DNA from: Diphasiastrum complanatum
Taxonomy: Eukaryota; Streptophyta; Lycopodiopsida; Lycopodiales; Lycopodiaceae
DNA length: 64,000 nt
NCBI GenBank assembly: GCA_029204225.1
Contig: CM055106.1
Location: 25,005,368-25,069,367 of the forward strand
Direction: 5' to 3'
Part shown: positions 21,491 to 33,974 of the stretch, piece by piece
Layout: each line of letters begins with the position of its first letter
Position numbering within the stretch: position 1 is the first letter of the stretch
The notes under the pieces: generated by a model
What the model was told of the DNA's origin: nothing
The model's input: the letters and a program-made list of their open reading frames with translations, nothing else
Databases searched by the model: none
Made by a program: the position numbers and the translations under genes

Positions 21491-23931
21491 CCTTCGCCAA
21501 GTGGACCTTCGTCCAATAAACCTTTGCCAGTACTATGTTTAGGTTCTGATTTTCTAATTCAAGCCTCTGTCAAATTTTTGATCAATTCTATTACAGTTTG
21601 ATTCTGATTCTGAGAATTCATCATTATTAGAAGTGTCGATCGCTTGATCATAGATCTTTTTCCAAAAATCAAAAACTTGATTATTGTCAAGTGAAAGAAA
21701 TTTTGCAGATCTGAACTAAGATAGTTCTTGATTGAAAAATCTAGATCCAATCTCATTGTTTGCTTGTTGTAATTTGTAAAAATGGCTGCTCCTGGAGGTG
21801 CTCCTCGGGAAGTCAATCCATTGTTAGAAGATCACTCCCATTAGGGCCCTTTTTGGACTCAAAAAGGGCCTTTTCACTAATTATAATTAGTGTTAATGAT
21901 GACATGTGTACAAGTGAGATGGAATGGTCCATATGACATGGCACATTCAATGGCCTAGATGAAATTACCAAAATCTAACTCACCCACTAACCACACTCTA
22001 ACTATACTCCCCTAGCCCTTATAATGACAATGTGACACTCATAAGCAAGGCCTAAATTCAAATTTTGAATTTGTGAAGGTTGAAATTTTTTTCACACTTC
22101 ATAGGTCTTTTTTTTAGTTTTATTTTGGTGAAAAAATATGTTGTAAATTTTTTTATTTTTTATTTTGAAATGTACAAAAAATGGTACAAGGGGGGCAGAG
22201 GTCCCCCCCTTTGTACCTATGAAAAAAAAGTGAAAAATGTAAGGGGGGTGGTACACCCCCCCCCCCCGCTCCACCCTGCACTTCCCTGCTGGCGCACACA
22301 CACCCCGACTAGCACACTTCGGGCCGCTAGCCCGGCTCGATGCCCAGCGCCCTGGTCGCGAGTAGTGACTGAAGCCGACCATGTGGTTGAATCTGGGCAG
22401 CTGGGCATCGAGCTCGGACTAGCGGCCCAGAGTGTGTTGGCCCGGAGTAGCGCCCTGATCGCGAGTAGTGGCTAAAGCATCGAGCTGGGCCAGTGGCCCG
22501 GAGTGTGCTAGCCCGGGGTGTGTGTGCTAGCAGAGAAGCGACGGCCGTGCAAGACGGGGGCGGGGTTTACCACCAACCCCTTACATTTTCAAATTTTTTT
22601 TTCTTAGTACAAAGGGGAGACCTCTCCCCCCTTGTACCATTTTTTGTACATTTCAAAATGAAAATTAAAAAAATTTGCAGCATATTTTCTTACCAAAATA
22701 AAACTAAAAAAAAGACCTATGAAGTGTGAAAAAAATTTCAACCTTCACAAATTCAAAAACAAATCTATCTTTTTACAAGTAATAAATTCAAGTGCAACCT
22801 ATGTGACTAGGTTTTAGCTCGAGTTAAACCCAAGGTGAACTGCCACATAGGACTACTAGCAAGTTAATTAATCCAGATTATCAAACATGTTTAGGCAAGG
22901 AAGAGGCCCCTTCTGAGTTCAAAAAGGGCCCTAATGGTTTGGATCTACCCAAGTACAATGAATTGACAGATCCAGTTAGATTTTTCTAGATCTATGCGGA
23001 ATCTCGTGAAGTCTGACGAAGTTTTTCCCCAAGATAAACTTAGGCTATTTCCAATGGCCTTGTTTTTGTCAGGTCTACCTAAAAGGATCAGGCGTGAGTT
23101 GAAACGCCATAATGAGTACGCAATTTATCAAAATGCTATGGACAATGCAGTACGAGAGGAGGATGAAGATTCAAATGACGAGCCAAATATTGGTATGTTG
23201 TCTTATACAGTAGGGCAGACCACTATGACATCCTTTGGCGAAGGATGAACCTGCGAAGCCTTTGCTCACTGCAATGGGTATTTATGAGCGGGCCTTCTCG
23301 GGACGAATTAACATGGAATTTATCACTCTTACCTTCAGTACTTGGAAGGAGGAGAAATCCAAATTTTATATTCCCTTTCAAGGAGCCACACACAAGGAGC
23401 ACGTAACTGAAGTCGCCCTTGTTGCCATAGGGATTTCATCCGGCACCCAAGACTCACCGAACCACAAACAGGCCAAACAAATTATTAAGCCATACATTGA
23501 TACCACAATCGACTTATACTGGACAAATGACAGCTATATGTTAGGGGCCATTAGGGATCCTATCATCCGTGTAGTTGCTCAGCTCAATAACTTCCAGATG
23601 GTTGGAAATCTCAAGAAAGAATGCATCTCTTCCCAGATATTGCATAGGATAGTTGAATCTCATGCCAAAATAGCTAAGTGCCTCTAGAACCATATAATTG
23701 GTTCAAAATTGTGTTTGGAGAGCTCAAACGAGCTATCAAGAGCAATACCAAGCAGCAGTTTGCTGCTGGTTAGTTATTGTCACTCCTAGTATCACACCTT
23801 GATAGTAAAATCCATGGCTTCAGTATGGATTCCGTGCTTTCAATATATGAAGCAGTACCAGCTGAATCCTCACACTTGCGCATTGCTTAGTATGAAGATC
23901 AAGGCATTCACGGATCCAAATTAAGGGGGGG
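21491..23931 (+). mobile_element. LTR element E with gag-like ORF, interrupted by a foldback
   Basis: A plus-strand ATG at 21782 (MAAPGGAPREVNPLLEDHS) leads into the foldback at 21838. The frame seems to resume at 22938 with LPKYNELTDPVRF, then a 22994-23248 frame with LFLSGLPKRIRRELKRHNE, and a further frame 23235-23687. A polypurine tract AAGGGGGGG (23923-23931) and the LTR at 23932 follow. The first frames have the size, basic patches and position of a retroelement capsid gene. The 23235-23687 frame is not a Copia or Gypsy domain I recognise and might be captured host sequence. No pol is seen, so the element is non-autonomous or deleted. Confidence 0.5.
21838..22939. mobile_element. Foldback element, 1.1 kb, near-complete inverted repeat
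   Basis: Outer ends CCATTAGGGCCC and GGGCCCTAATGG are perfect inverted repeats. Further pairs follow inward: the GTGTGAAAAAAATTTCAACC-type arms at 22078-22103 and 22722-22748, the AAAAAATGGTACAAGGGG arm near 22175 and its partner near 22635, and GC-rich arms meeting near 22390. The centre is strikingly GC-rich against an AT-rich background, with a 13 to 14-base C run near 22255. The CATTAG/CTAATG ends recall the MITEs at 25753 and 38533. It has no coding capacity of its own and splits element E. Confidence 0.8.
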
Positions 23932-24892
23932 TGTTGGATTTATCTCCTCTACTCCGCTAAATCCTATGTTAATCTGCCTCCATTCATGCTACTGCATTTT
24001 TTACTCATGTTGTCGCACAGTCTGCATATTTGAAAAATTGTCACTACAGTCTGTATTTTTACTCGAGAATTCCCACAGGCAAAAAACGTGACACTCTCGC
24101 TTTTTCACCTTCGGGCCACCCTGAGCAACCAAGTGTTTGCGACACTTCCAGAAAAGTGACAGTCTGCATAACTACAGACAACACAACCACTTTTGTACCT
24201 TCTTCATCTGCACACTTGTAAAAATTATGTATATATTGAATACCATCTGCGTATTTACAGAATAGCATAGATAACAGAAGATAGAACGAAACATCAGTTG
24301 TAATTAGAGACAGACATTGTAGATGTTTTTGCGCATTGATTCTTTCTTTCAGATGTATTGTCAGTAATAGGTTCATCACTTTTACAGATTGTGATTAGCT
24401 TGGTGAAGCACATGGTTACGTCCGCTATTGTTTTGTGCTCACTTGCATTATTGACCTGTATATTTCGTTATACTTAATCTGATTACAGCTTTGTTTGTCC
24501 AGCGTTCAGATTTGTGTCAATACTGCAATGCTTTTCTATATTCTGCCTGGCTTTCCAATTGCTTAGTCTGGTTGTCTGCTGTCCGCGACTTATAATTAGT
24601 CTAGTTGTTCACGACTAATTCGCGACTGATTATTAGTCTAGCTCTTTGCAACTAATTCGCGACTAATAATTTGTCTAGCTATTCGCGACAAATTATTTGT
24701 TTGATGTTTTGATGTTTAATATTTGGCTACGTGATCAGAGCGAACGTGATTTCTATCACTAATGTTTTGTTCTAAATTGATAGGCATAGTCATGCTTGAG
24801 AAAAGAGGGAGATAGCTTATTCCGCACGAACATTTTTCATTCGAGTTTGTTTCTTTTCGAGTTATCTTTCAATTCACCCCCTCTTTCCAACA
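23932..24892 (+). repeat. 3' LTR of element E
   Basis: Begins TGTTGGATTT directly after a polypurine tract and ends TTTCCAACA, 961 bp. Its R/U5-like part (24190-24880) is similar to 44220-44860, including the GCGCATTGATTCTT and TATTCGCGACA-like landmarks. Confidence 0.75.
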
Positions 24893-25259
24893 TAAAGAAA
24901 AAATTAATTTTTTAAAAAAGCCCCTTTGACCTCCTTTAGCCATTTCTTCTCAAACAAAGGACTACGAACTCCAAACAAATGATACTCAGACTAAACCTGC
25001 AAGTACAGTACCAAAAAACAGAGTGATTGCTATGGGAAAAATACTTAGTGGATGCCAGAAATCATTTTTTTCTTTTAGGGAGTGCCTAGTCGAGAGCGTG
25101 CGGTTGAAACCATTTCTCAATTAAAAAATGATCTTGGCTTGCAATTTGCCAACTAAGTGGCATGTGGCTGCAGTAAGACAAAAATTGCAGGTCATTATTT
25201 TGGACTTCTGACATTGCCATTGGACTCAGAGCACTCTTTCTAGCCTACAGGTTCATTTT
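24893..25259. other. Non-coding, nothing recognised
   Basis: AT-rich sequence between the LTR of element E and a Copia gag fragment. No open frame or repeat partner is evident. Confidence 0.4.
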
Positions 25260-26640
25260 TAAGCACTTCGGAGATGGCTAGCAATGAGAGTGTGGAATCC
25301 TTCTTCACCAAGATCAAGGAGCTGAGAGATTAATTGGAGAGCCCATCAAAGATGTCGAGCTTGTCTATATAGCAATGAGTGGTGTATATGAAGGAATGCA
25401 AATGTTCGTGAGTGTCATCGCATCAAGGGAGAGATTGCCCACCTTTGAAGACCTTCATGGGATCCTTTTACAAGAAGAATAGAGGTGCAAGGTGGTAAAA
25501 TCGAGGCATGCCGCTCAATAGGATCAAGCATTGGTCACCAAAAGGGTTGGAAGTGCATCTCTACGAAAGGCATAGTCATCATCAAAGCCTAAGACAAAGA
25601 AGGGCAAGTGCTACTATTGCCACAAGCAATGCCATCGAGTGAGAGACTTTTATAAAAATAAGGTGGATACCAACATAGTTGAAGATAATTCGGAGGAGGA
25701 TCAGAGCAATGTGATCAACATTGGCATTACAAATTGATGATGGTACAAGGTGCATTAGAGGAGTTCTAAATCCAAAAAAGACCGTTTGTAAAGATTTTTT
25801 TTCTATTTTTTCTCAATTTTTTCTTACACATGGACCAAACAAAACACTCAAATTTGAAATCTACGTAACATAACTTTTTGAGTTCACATTTTGATTCCAC
25901 ACTAAAAATGGCATAACTTTTTAGTGGTAAGTCCGAATTTAGTGGAGTTTAGTGCATTGGAAAGCGCTCAACAAGGACTTTCCAGTGATATGTTAGATGA
26001 CATACTTTTGAGTATGATTAAAAAGTTATGGCAAGTCAAAAGTATTAGTGTTATAATATTTTAATAATATAAACTACATCTTGCACGAATTCTTAAAGGG
26101 TCTTTTTGGAGCTCAAAACTCCTCTAATGATTCATTGACTCGGTTGCTTCTAGACACATAAATGAAAAGAGTGATTGGCTTGAGAACTTCTCACCAATCC
26201 ATGATGGGGAGAAGGTCAAGCAAGCCAATGGGCAAGAATGCCAAATTCAAGAAGTCGACAATGTGTTAGTGCAATTTCTTGATGGTAAGATAAAGAACAT
26301 CTCCAATGTGCTTTACGTGCCAAAACTTATGAAGAGCTTATTTTATATTGGGTTCACAACAAATCAAGGTTTGAAAGTTGAGTTTGTTAAGGATGGTTGC
26401 TTGATGAAAGACATGGATTATGACTACAAGGTGGTGGCAACATGATATTGCGAGCACAATTGTGGTCTCTACAAGTTGGATGCGGCCAAATCTGGTGAGT
26501 ACGGTTTAGCTTCATCGATTGCATCTCAATCAAAATTGTGGCCTCATATGATGGGCCATTTGAAATATGGGAGCCTAAGTTTGATGGATAAATTGAAGAT
26601 GGTAAGCGGATTACTAGCATTGTAGGATGAGCAACACTCA
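25260..26640 (+). pseudogene. Copia gag, protease and pre-integrase fragment, split by a MITE
   Basis: Bases 25260-25690 read as the end of a Copia gag, with a DVELVYIAMSGVYEGMQ-type segment near 25350, and a damaged zinc knuckle (CYYCHKQCHRVRDFY near 25611, last Cys replaced by Phe). After the MITE the protease region resumes with IDSVASRH near 26138 (consensus DSGAS, Gly replaced by Val) and then NVLYVPKLMKSL near 26299. Pre-integrase traces continue to about 26620. It contains stops and was already decayed or became so after the MITE insertion. Confidence 0.75.
25753..26129. mobile_element. MITE, 377 bp, CATTAG ends
   Basis: Ends CATTAGAGGAGTTCTAAATC and its complement-like CTCAAAACTCCTCTAATG form terminal inverted repeats. 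Each is followed inward by AAAAAGACC / GGTCTTTTT. It lies inside a Copia protease region, which dates it as younger than that element. The termini match the 38533-39311 MITE and the left edge of T2. Confidence 0.8.
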
Positions 26641-27365
<725 letters not shown>

Positions 27366-27762
27366 ATATTCAACGTGTCATGACCTCCAAAGCTTTCAAC
27401 TATTTCAATGAAAGATATGTACAAACAACTCCTACTTATAATAGTGAGCCAACCCAATGTCACTTGGCCCTAATGAGTCTTGGCTAGACACTCACATATG
27501 CAAAACAATGTCCTTCCTTTATAAAAGTAATAATGATAATAAGGCAATCTTGACTAGCTTCAGGGTTGAAGAAGCTTGATTATCCTAATTTATCCTTGAT
27601 ATATATTTGAATGTGACCTTTTATTGTTCCACCTAGCACCCACTTCAATGTTTATAAGTGGATCAAATAGATCTAGAACAGTTTAATTTTTACATATAAA
27701 TCCAAAACAATGTTTTAACCTAAATAGTAAGTTTTAGAACACTTACAGTCATGGAATCTACA

Positions 27763-27806
<44 letters not shown>
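27763..27806. repeat. (CT)n(CA)n composite microsatellite
   Basis: A short CT run followed by 18 CA units. It has the same CT-then-CA order as the long arrays at 50517 and 52338. Confidence 0.95.
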
Positions 27807-27808
<2 letters not shown>

Positions 27809-28998
27809 GCACACATGTCACAGACTCCATGACCAAATGTATCAACGTGTCTACAAAGACATGTGTCTATAGAGATATATGTCAGAGAGAAAATATGTTG
27901 TACAAGACAAGTAGGAGTAGCTTGACTAATTAGAAGTAAGTGTCTACCACAACCATGATGTCAACATGTCTAGACCATATAGTGCAACCCAAACCAATGT
28001 TAGAAGACATTGACATTCTTTTTTGTAAAGTCATTGTAAACACAGACCATGACATCACATCAATCAAAATAACAATTGGGTGGTTGAAAAATATCCCTAA
28101 AAAATAGTATAAGTAGCATAAAGAATGCTACTCAACAACCACATAGTCAAAAGAAAAATCATCGGGCCTAGCATTTTGTCAATGACACTTGTATGCTAGG
28201 ATTTTTTCCAACACCTTTTGCAAAGTCATTGTCAGTAATGCAAAGTCGTTGTTCCTCTACAATCGAATGCAAAACAAGAACGAACTTGATCAATAATTGT
28301 GTGACTTGTGTTTGTTATCCCACCAACCCTCCCATGGAATAGGATAATCACACTAGGTGATGCAACAATTATACCTAGTACTCCACACCTAAAGAAACAT
28401 AGGATGCTCATATTAAAAAATTGCATAATGACAAGCTTCAAATATAGGTCTTCCTATGCCGGGAGCGGTGTGTATTCACACTATCTAAGATTGTCACACT
28501 ATCTCAAGAGCAATGCTTTCAATACATTCATAGATTTTTCAATAACATTATAGAATAAACATAAAGAATCAACATAGCATAACAAGTTTTGAACTAGTCT
28601 ATGACACTTGCCAAAGTCTATATCAATCTAGAAGTAATAAAACTACATGAGAAGAAGTCATTAACTCTTATGATCATAAAGTAGGTAGGCCCTATGGCTA
28701 AAATATCAAGTACTTGAAACTTATCTAGGCAATCAATTTGTATAGTACACATTAATATAAATATTTTTCTAGTCAAGAAAAGGTAGTATTAGGTAAAGTA
28801 TAATCGAAGGTATGATAATAATATTGATAGTAACATTAAAATAATGAAAAACCAATATTGTTGGCAAAATATTACAAGGCAAAGCTAGCCACAAATGTGG
28901 TTGGATTTTTAAGGGGAATCCTCTCCAACTCATGAGTGGTGTGTGTGTTTGAACCTAACAAAGTTAAACAAAACTGAACATTAACCCTACAATACAAA
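27807..28998. other. Non-coding, nothing recognised
   Basis: About 1.2 kb of AT-rich sequence with short frames only. I see no LTR edge, protein motif or repeat partner in the window. Confidence 0.35.
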
Positions 28999-28999
28999 A

Positions 29000-29215
29000 A
29001 GTAAAAATCTTAAAGTCAATAGAATTCATATAGAGTCATCACAACAAAAAAATACCAACTTGACAAAACCTAACTACTAGAAGAACTTCTAAATGATGAA
29101 AATATAAAGTAAAAATCTTAAAGTCAATAGAATTCACATAGAGTCATCACAACAAAAAAAATACCATCTCGACAAAATCTAACTACTAGAAAAAACTTTT
29201 AAATGATGAAAATAT
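29000..29215. repeat. Tandem duplication, 2 x 108 bp
   Basis: AGTAAAAATCTTAAAGTCAA begins at 29000 and again at 29108. The copies remain alignable to about 29215 with about ten differences. Confidence 0.93.
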
Positions 29216-29269
29216 GCTCTCACAACTACACATATGGGCGTTTTGTCACGCGACGCTGCCACTCGATAC

Positions 29270-29650
29270 TTAGCCATCTTGACATTTTTCTTTTGCGTGG
29301 CACATCCATGCCAAAAATTTTCCGGGGACATTGCCGGTGAATATAGGCTGGAGGTGGGGTCCAGCAACAAATTTTTAATTTTGCGTGGCAGTGCCACGCA
29401 AATTTTTTTAAACTCAAAATTTTAAAAATGAGCGCCAAAATTGTTGGCATGGCAGAGCCACGTGTGGAAGTGCCACGCATGACTATTATTTAACCACTTA
29501 TCTGTTGACATGTATCTCTGGAGATTTGTCACGCGTGGCAAATCTCCAAAGAAAATTATAGAGAGTTGGCCTTTTTATTAGCACATGTGGCAATAACAAA
29601 ATACCACACTTTGGAGATTTGCCGTGGAGATGCCATGCGTGGCAAAATAA
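29270..29650. repeat. Cluster of GCGTGGCA / TGCCACGC palindromes
   Basis: GCGTGGCA or its complement occurs repeatedly, including the near-perfect palindrome GCGTGGCAGTGCCACGC near 29383. Inverted or direct copies lie near 29297, 29470, 29535 and 29635, several next to TTTGGAGATTTG or its complement. It looks like a small palindromic repeat family or a decayed foldback. Confidence 0.55.
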
Positions 29651-30419
29651 GTTTGTTGTAAATATTATTATCATTTTAACTATTGTCAATTATATGTTGA
29701 TAAACAACAACTTTATGATTAGTTTAAAAGTAAATGAGATTTTTTTTGAGGTTTTGAATAAGTGCGAACTAACAATGAAATGTGAACAAAAATCAAATGA
29801 CCATTATGTCAAATTATTATGCTCTGACAAATTGAAATTATTATCGCTTGAATATAACCTGCTATCTTATGCATTTATGGACATTATGATGTGTTTATAT
29901 GTTGAGAAAGTTCCATAATTAAAATTTTGCCTTAACCTCAATATGATATTAATAGGTAAAAATATAAGTGTGAGCTAAACTTGCACTTGAAAGGATGCTA
30001 AGTACCTTGCAATTGAGAGCCATATGGTAGCTTGTTAAGCTAATTTGTTGATTAAAAAGTTGCAATGTTATACACGTTTGTGTATTTGCAAAGATGAATG
30101 AATAATCGAACATTGTGGCAAAGTGTATTATTATCTAAATCTTTCATATAATTTTCACAAATGTTACCACAAAGATGTGTTTTAATTATAATATACAAAT
30201 AATCAACGTTGTACATTTTCTGATGTTCTCTTAAGTAGTTCTCACATCTATTAATATTGAAGGGTTTTTCCAATTCTAAGTGATTGCGAGATGCGTTTGA
30301 AATGAAACTTAAGAAATGCAATATTGTAAAAAGATGTAATAATTTTAATTTGAAAACCATATATATTGGCCACAGATATATCATTTTGTGACAAAATTAT
30401 TTGTGACATGTACATACTT

Positions 30420-31190
30420 TGGTATCAGAGCATAGTTCAAATAAACCAAGAGACTAAGTTTGTTCCATTTATATTACTATTATCATGTCTCATCTTGGTA
30501 GCTCTTCGTCATCATCCAACGAGGCTAGAATCATTGACAAGTTCAATGGTTCTAACTTCTACATCTGGATGTTAAAACTCCAGATGATGTTGATAGATAG
30601 AGATCTTTGGGATGTAGTGGAAGGTGTTGACCTGAAACCAAAAGATGATGATCAAGCAAAGGAATGGAAGATCAAAGATCATAAGGCCTTAGCATGTATC
30701 ACACTCAATCTGACCGACTCCCAAATATCTCACGTTACCACATGCAAAATCTCTAAGGATGCATCAGATTTGTTATCAAATCTCTATGAGACTCATGATG
30801 CAACCACTAGATTACATTTTAGAAGGAAGTTCTTTACTCTTAGCATGTCTGATTCTACTGCCATCACTTCTCACACAACAGCTTCAAGTCTTTGTTGGAT
30901 CAGTTATCAGCTGTAGGATGTTCTATTCAAGATGATGATGCCATCATGACCTTGCTTTCTTCTCTTCCAAAGTTGTATGAATACAAAAGACAAAGTTGTA
31001 TGCCCGATGACATTGTCTCTAGTTAATTATCTAACCACACTGGTTAATATGTTCATAAATTTCAAACTACACAGGTTTGCCAACGGTAAGTCATCACATG
31101 CATAGGAATTGGTGACATGCATCACAATTAGACACTAAACATAGTTACCACATGTTGTTATTGTGGTCTAGTTATCCATTCACATTGAAT
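30420..31190 (+). pseudogene. Copia gag with primer binding site
   Basis: The primer binding site TGGTATCAGAGC (30420-30431) is complementary to initiator tRNA-Met. The gag frame opens at 30485: FNGSNFYIWMLKLQMML near 30541 is the usual Copia gag start, followed by ITLNLTDSQISHV and LSNLYETHDA. Frame breaks come near 30900, and a damaged knuckle (CYYCGLVIHSH) lies near 31160. The LTR before the primer site has no partner in the window, and its start is not found. The frame is cut by T3-like sequence from about 31.2 kb. Confidence 0.8.
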
Positions 31191-31239
31191 AAGTATCATA
31201 TAACATTGAGTTGATTTGGCATTTCATAGATTTGAGAAT

Positions 31240-32840
31240 TTGGTGCTAAACTTTGGAAGCAATCAGTATGGCCAGGAGACCAAGATCTAAAATTGAATCA
31301 GTGAGTCTTCACAATGAGAAGGATGATGCCGGATTTCGGAAACCAACAAGATATATCAAAAACTCATGGGTTCTACTGCATCCATTCTCAAAAGGCATGT
31401 TTAGACCAAAAAAGAAAGAAAAGATGACATTCAAATCATATTGGAAAGCAAAGATCCTTGAATTTAGGACTTCTCCAGGAGGGCAATCAATCTCAGAAGT
31501 CTTGGTTCAACATGTCTAGATGCATTCGGAACTGTATCTATAAGATCTCAATATTCATGATCGTCAAAAATGTAACTATAAGTTTAAATTTTTTTGGGAT
31601 GTATATTATAACATTTATGCTTTTGAAACTTGTTGAAATCATATCAGTTATCATATATGTATTGCATTCTTGCAGGTTTATATCCATCCAGCATAAGCGA
31701 ATGGTAGCCAACACAATCCCTAGCAGGTATATTGGATGTGATTCATTCGGATATTGGAAAATTACAATATAGAGGTAGAACTTCTTAGGAGCTTGCAAAT
31801 AGTGGTATATTTTTTTATGAGTCCAAGTACATTCTAGATATGCATGGAGGTTTCAGAAAGCTTGAAGATATACCACTGCCACATTTTGGAAATGATGAAT
31901 GGCTTGCATCTGATAGTATGGTGTTAGAATCTTTTAGATGCAAATTACTATTAGATTTGAAAAACTCAATGAAAGCTAGCACTGGATCAAAAGTCAATAG
32001 ATTAAGTTGGTTCCTATCCTTATATGTATTTGTAGATTTTTTTCAAATGCAAATGTTTGTAGAACACCAACCTTATTTGTTTGTAAGGATGTGCTAGATG
32101 ACACTCTTTCAGATCTGATGGATGTGGGTTGGAAATGCAAGGTAGTTAGAGATATTGAATGTAGAATTAAAAAATCATCTATGATATTTTGTTATTGCAT
32201 TGCAAGACAAATGCTTAGTCTTACATTCAATTACCAGAGATGGAAACGAATAAGTGGGACATGGATGCCACTCGATCAAGACCTTCAAATGGATGATCAC
32301 ACAGATAAAAAAGAAGTCCACATTTTCAACAATGAAGATATGCTAACTACAATTATAGCGGAGGATCATTGGAGCTTGAGTTATATCAGACAAGAGCTGG
32401 TCTTAATGCACAATGAAATTCTACCAGAACACTTCAGATTCATTATCAATGCAAAGCTCGTAAGATTTTAATCTGATTTGTAAATCAGTCAATGATCATA
32501 TATGTAACTTTATTAGAGAATAGGGAAATTAACAAGCTGCTTATCTTTCATGCAGATATGCCTAAAAGACAGGAAAACACAATGCCCTGCAAGGATCTTC
32601 CAGTAGATATTAACATTGTAGAAGAACAATGAAAATCCATACAACCAATTGTACAAATTGGTATCTGTATTCAATAAAAGATCACCCAAATTTGGTGATT
32701 TTGTACATCTGTTCAAATGATTTTGTTTTCTATGTCTACATCTCTATAATTCTATTTCTATATGTTTATATGTCTATCTATTCAGCTTGGGTATTTACAA
32801 ATTGCCCAGTCTCATTTAATTCTGAACATCATCTGGCTTA
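31240..32840 (+). pseudogene. Plus-strand exons of unknown gene in T3-like fragment
   Basis: Exon-like pieces with splice signals: about 31253-31519, a piece after a TTGCAG acceptor at 31675, a frame 31840-32000, a long frame 32080-32460 ending at a GTAAGATT donor near 32459, and another after a TTTCATGCAG acceptor near 32556. The 32080-32460 piece contains AEDHWSLSYIRQEL. I do not recognise the product. Because it converges on a minus-strand gene (33034-33966), it repeats the layout of T1 and T2, which is why I group it with them. That grouping is inference. Confidence 0.35.
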
Positions 32841-33033
32841 GATGACCCAGCATCAGTCTTTGGTCCAGCAGTTGACCTAGCCAATAGACTAAGAATGATC
32901 TCCTATCGAAATCTGTACACTTCGCCATCAGTATAATCACCTAGGGCAAAATGCAATAAACATTGTATTAGATGAATATTAATAACAAACAATAGTTTAC
33001 ATAAAGATAAAATAGAAAGGGCTAATAACTCAC

Positions 33034-33966
33034 CTTTGAAATATCAACATCCTCCTGAAGATTGTACCACTTGAAAAATAACTTTGCATTGTATAGAGTA
33101 TACCATGCACAGCTAAATGAGTCATTTCGCTGGGGTGTCTGCAATACATTCAATTGATTAATAATGGGATGAAGGTACTGATGCTTAAAAATGATGATAA
33201 ACAAAAATACACTAGAAATGTTCAATGATTACCTCAATGCTCACAATTTCACATTTTCCTGCCGTGGGATTCTTTATTGGAAAATATTTACATATCTTTG
33301 GCAACAGCGAGTCAATATTCTCATGTGTTGCTGGCAGAATTCATCTTTACACAAAAAAGATTTACAATATTATTATCTGTGATTTTAACAGAAATAGTAA
33401 GTAAGCTCCAATGATCACTGCAAAAAATCATGAAAAATTTCATTAGATAAACGATACAGTAATTACAAGTAAAAAAATAGACAAGTAATGAATTTGACAA
33501 GTAAAGAGATAGAGATACTTGGTATGATATGGCATCAACAAAAACTTCACAGCAGGTGAGCAAGCACCAAGGATACAGTGCGACAAAGTGTCGTTGTTGT
33601 CCTTGATTCCTTGTAGGAAAAAATTGCTGAGAAGCGACACTTCTTTCATGGAATCCCTTGCTATATCATATTGCAGTAAGGGGAGACCAACCTCAATCAC
33701 TAGATCGCTAATAGAGGCCCTTCTATCCTTCATCTGCAAGCAATCTGAAATTCTAAAATTAAGAGTAAAATCAATCTCTTCTATCTGGAAGAGGATTGGC
33801 ATGCCGATACTATCTATCGCATCTGAAATATCTTTCTCAAACTTTAAATAATCATCAGAATCTAAATATGCTACAGTTTTGACATTAACGGGAGGAGGCA
33901 GGAGAGTATCTACAATGGAGGGAATGTCCAAAAATTTTGTGGCTGAATCAACCACAGTATCAAGAG
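33034..33966 (-). pseudogene. Ulp1/C48-type cysteine protease gene, three visible exons
   Basis: Exon a (33966 to about 33520) is a long open stretch. Exon b starts at 33417 after a CAG acceptor with DHWSLLTISVK, the catalytic-His segment of Ulp1-type peptidases. It continues (with one apparent frame change) to DSLLPKI near 33317, which fits the following Asp segment, and ends at a GTAATC donor near 33230. Exon c (33138-33034) follows a TTGCAG acceptor and gives TPQRNDSFSCAWYTLYN, the Gln...Cys segment, ending at a GTGAG donor. His, Asp, Gln and Cys are all in order. SCAW replaces the usual DCG. Such proteases cut SUMO-like proteins and are often carried by plant DNA transposons. It lies between two Copia parts. 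Confidence 0.6.
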
Positions 33967-33974
33967 CTACAATA

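Noticed and set aside
21116-21601. 161-codon plus frame
   Set aside because: Antisense to the clear Copia D integrase.
31840-32471. HWSL word at about 32364 (+) as a second Ulp1 catalytic His
   Set aside because: The following residues do not fit the Ulp1 strand or an Asp segment, unlike the minus-strand copy at 33417.
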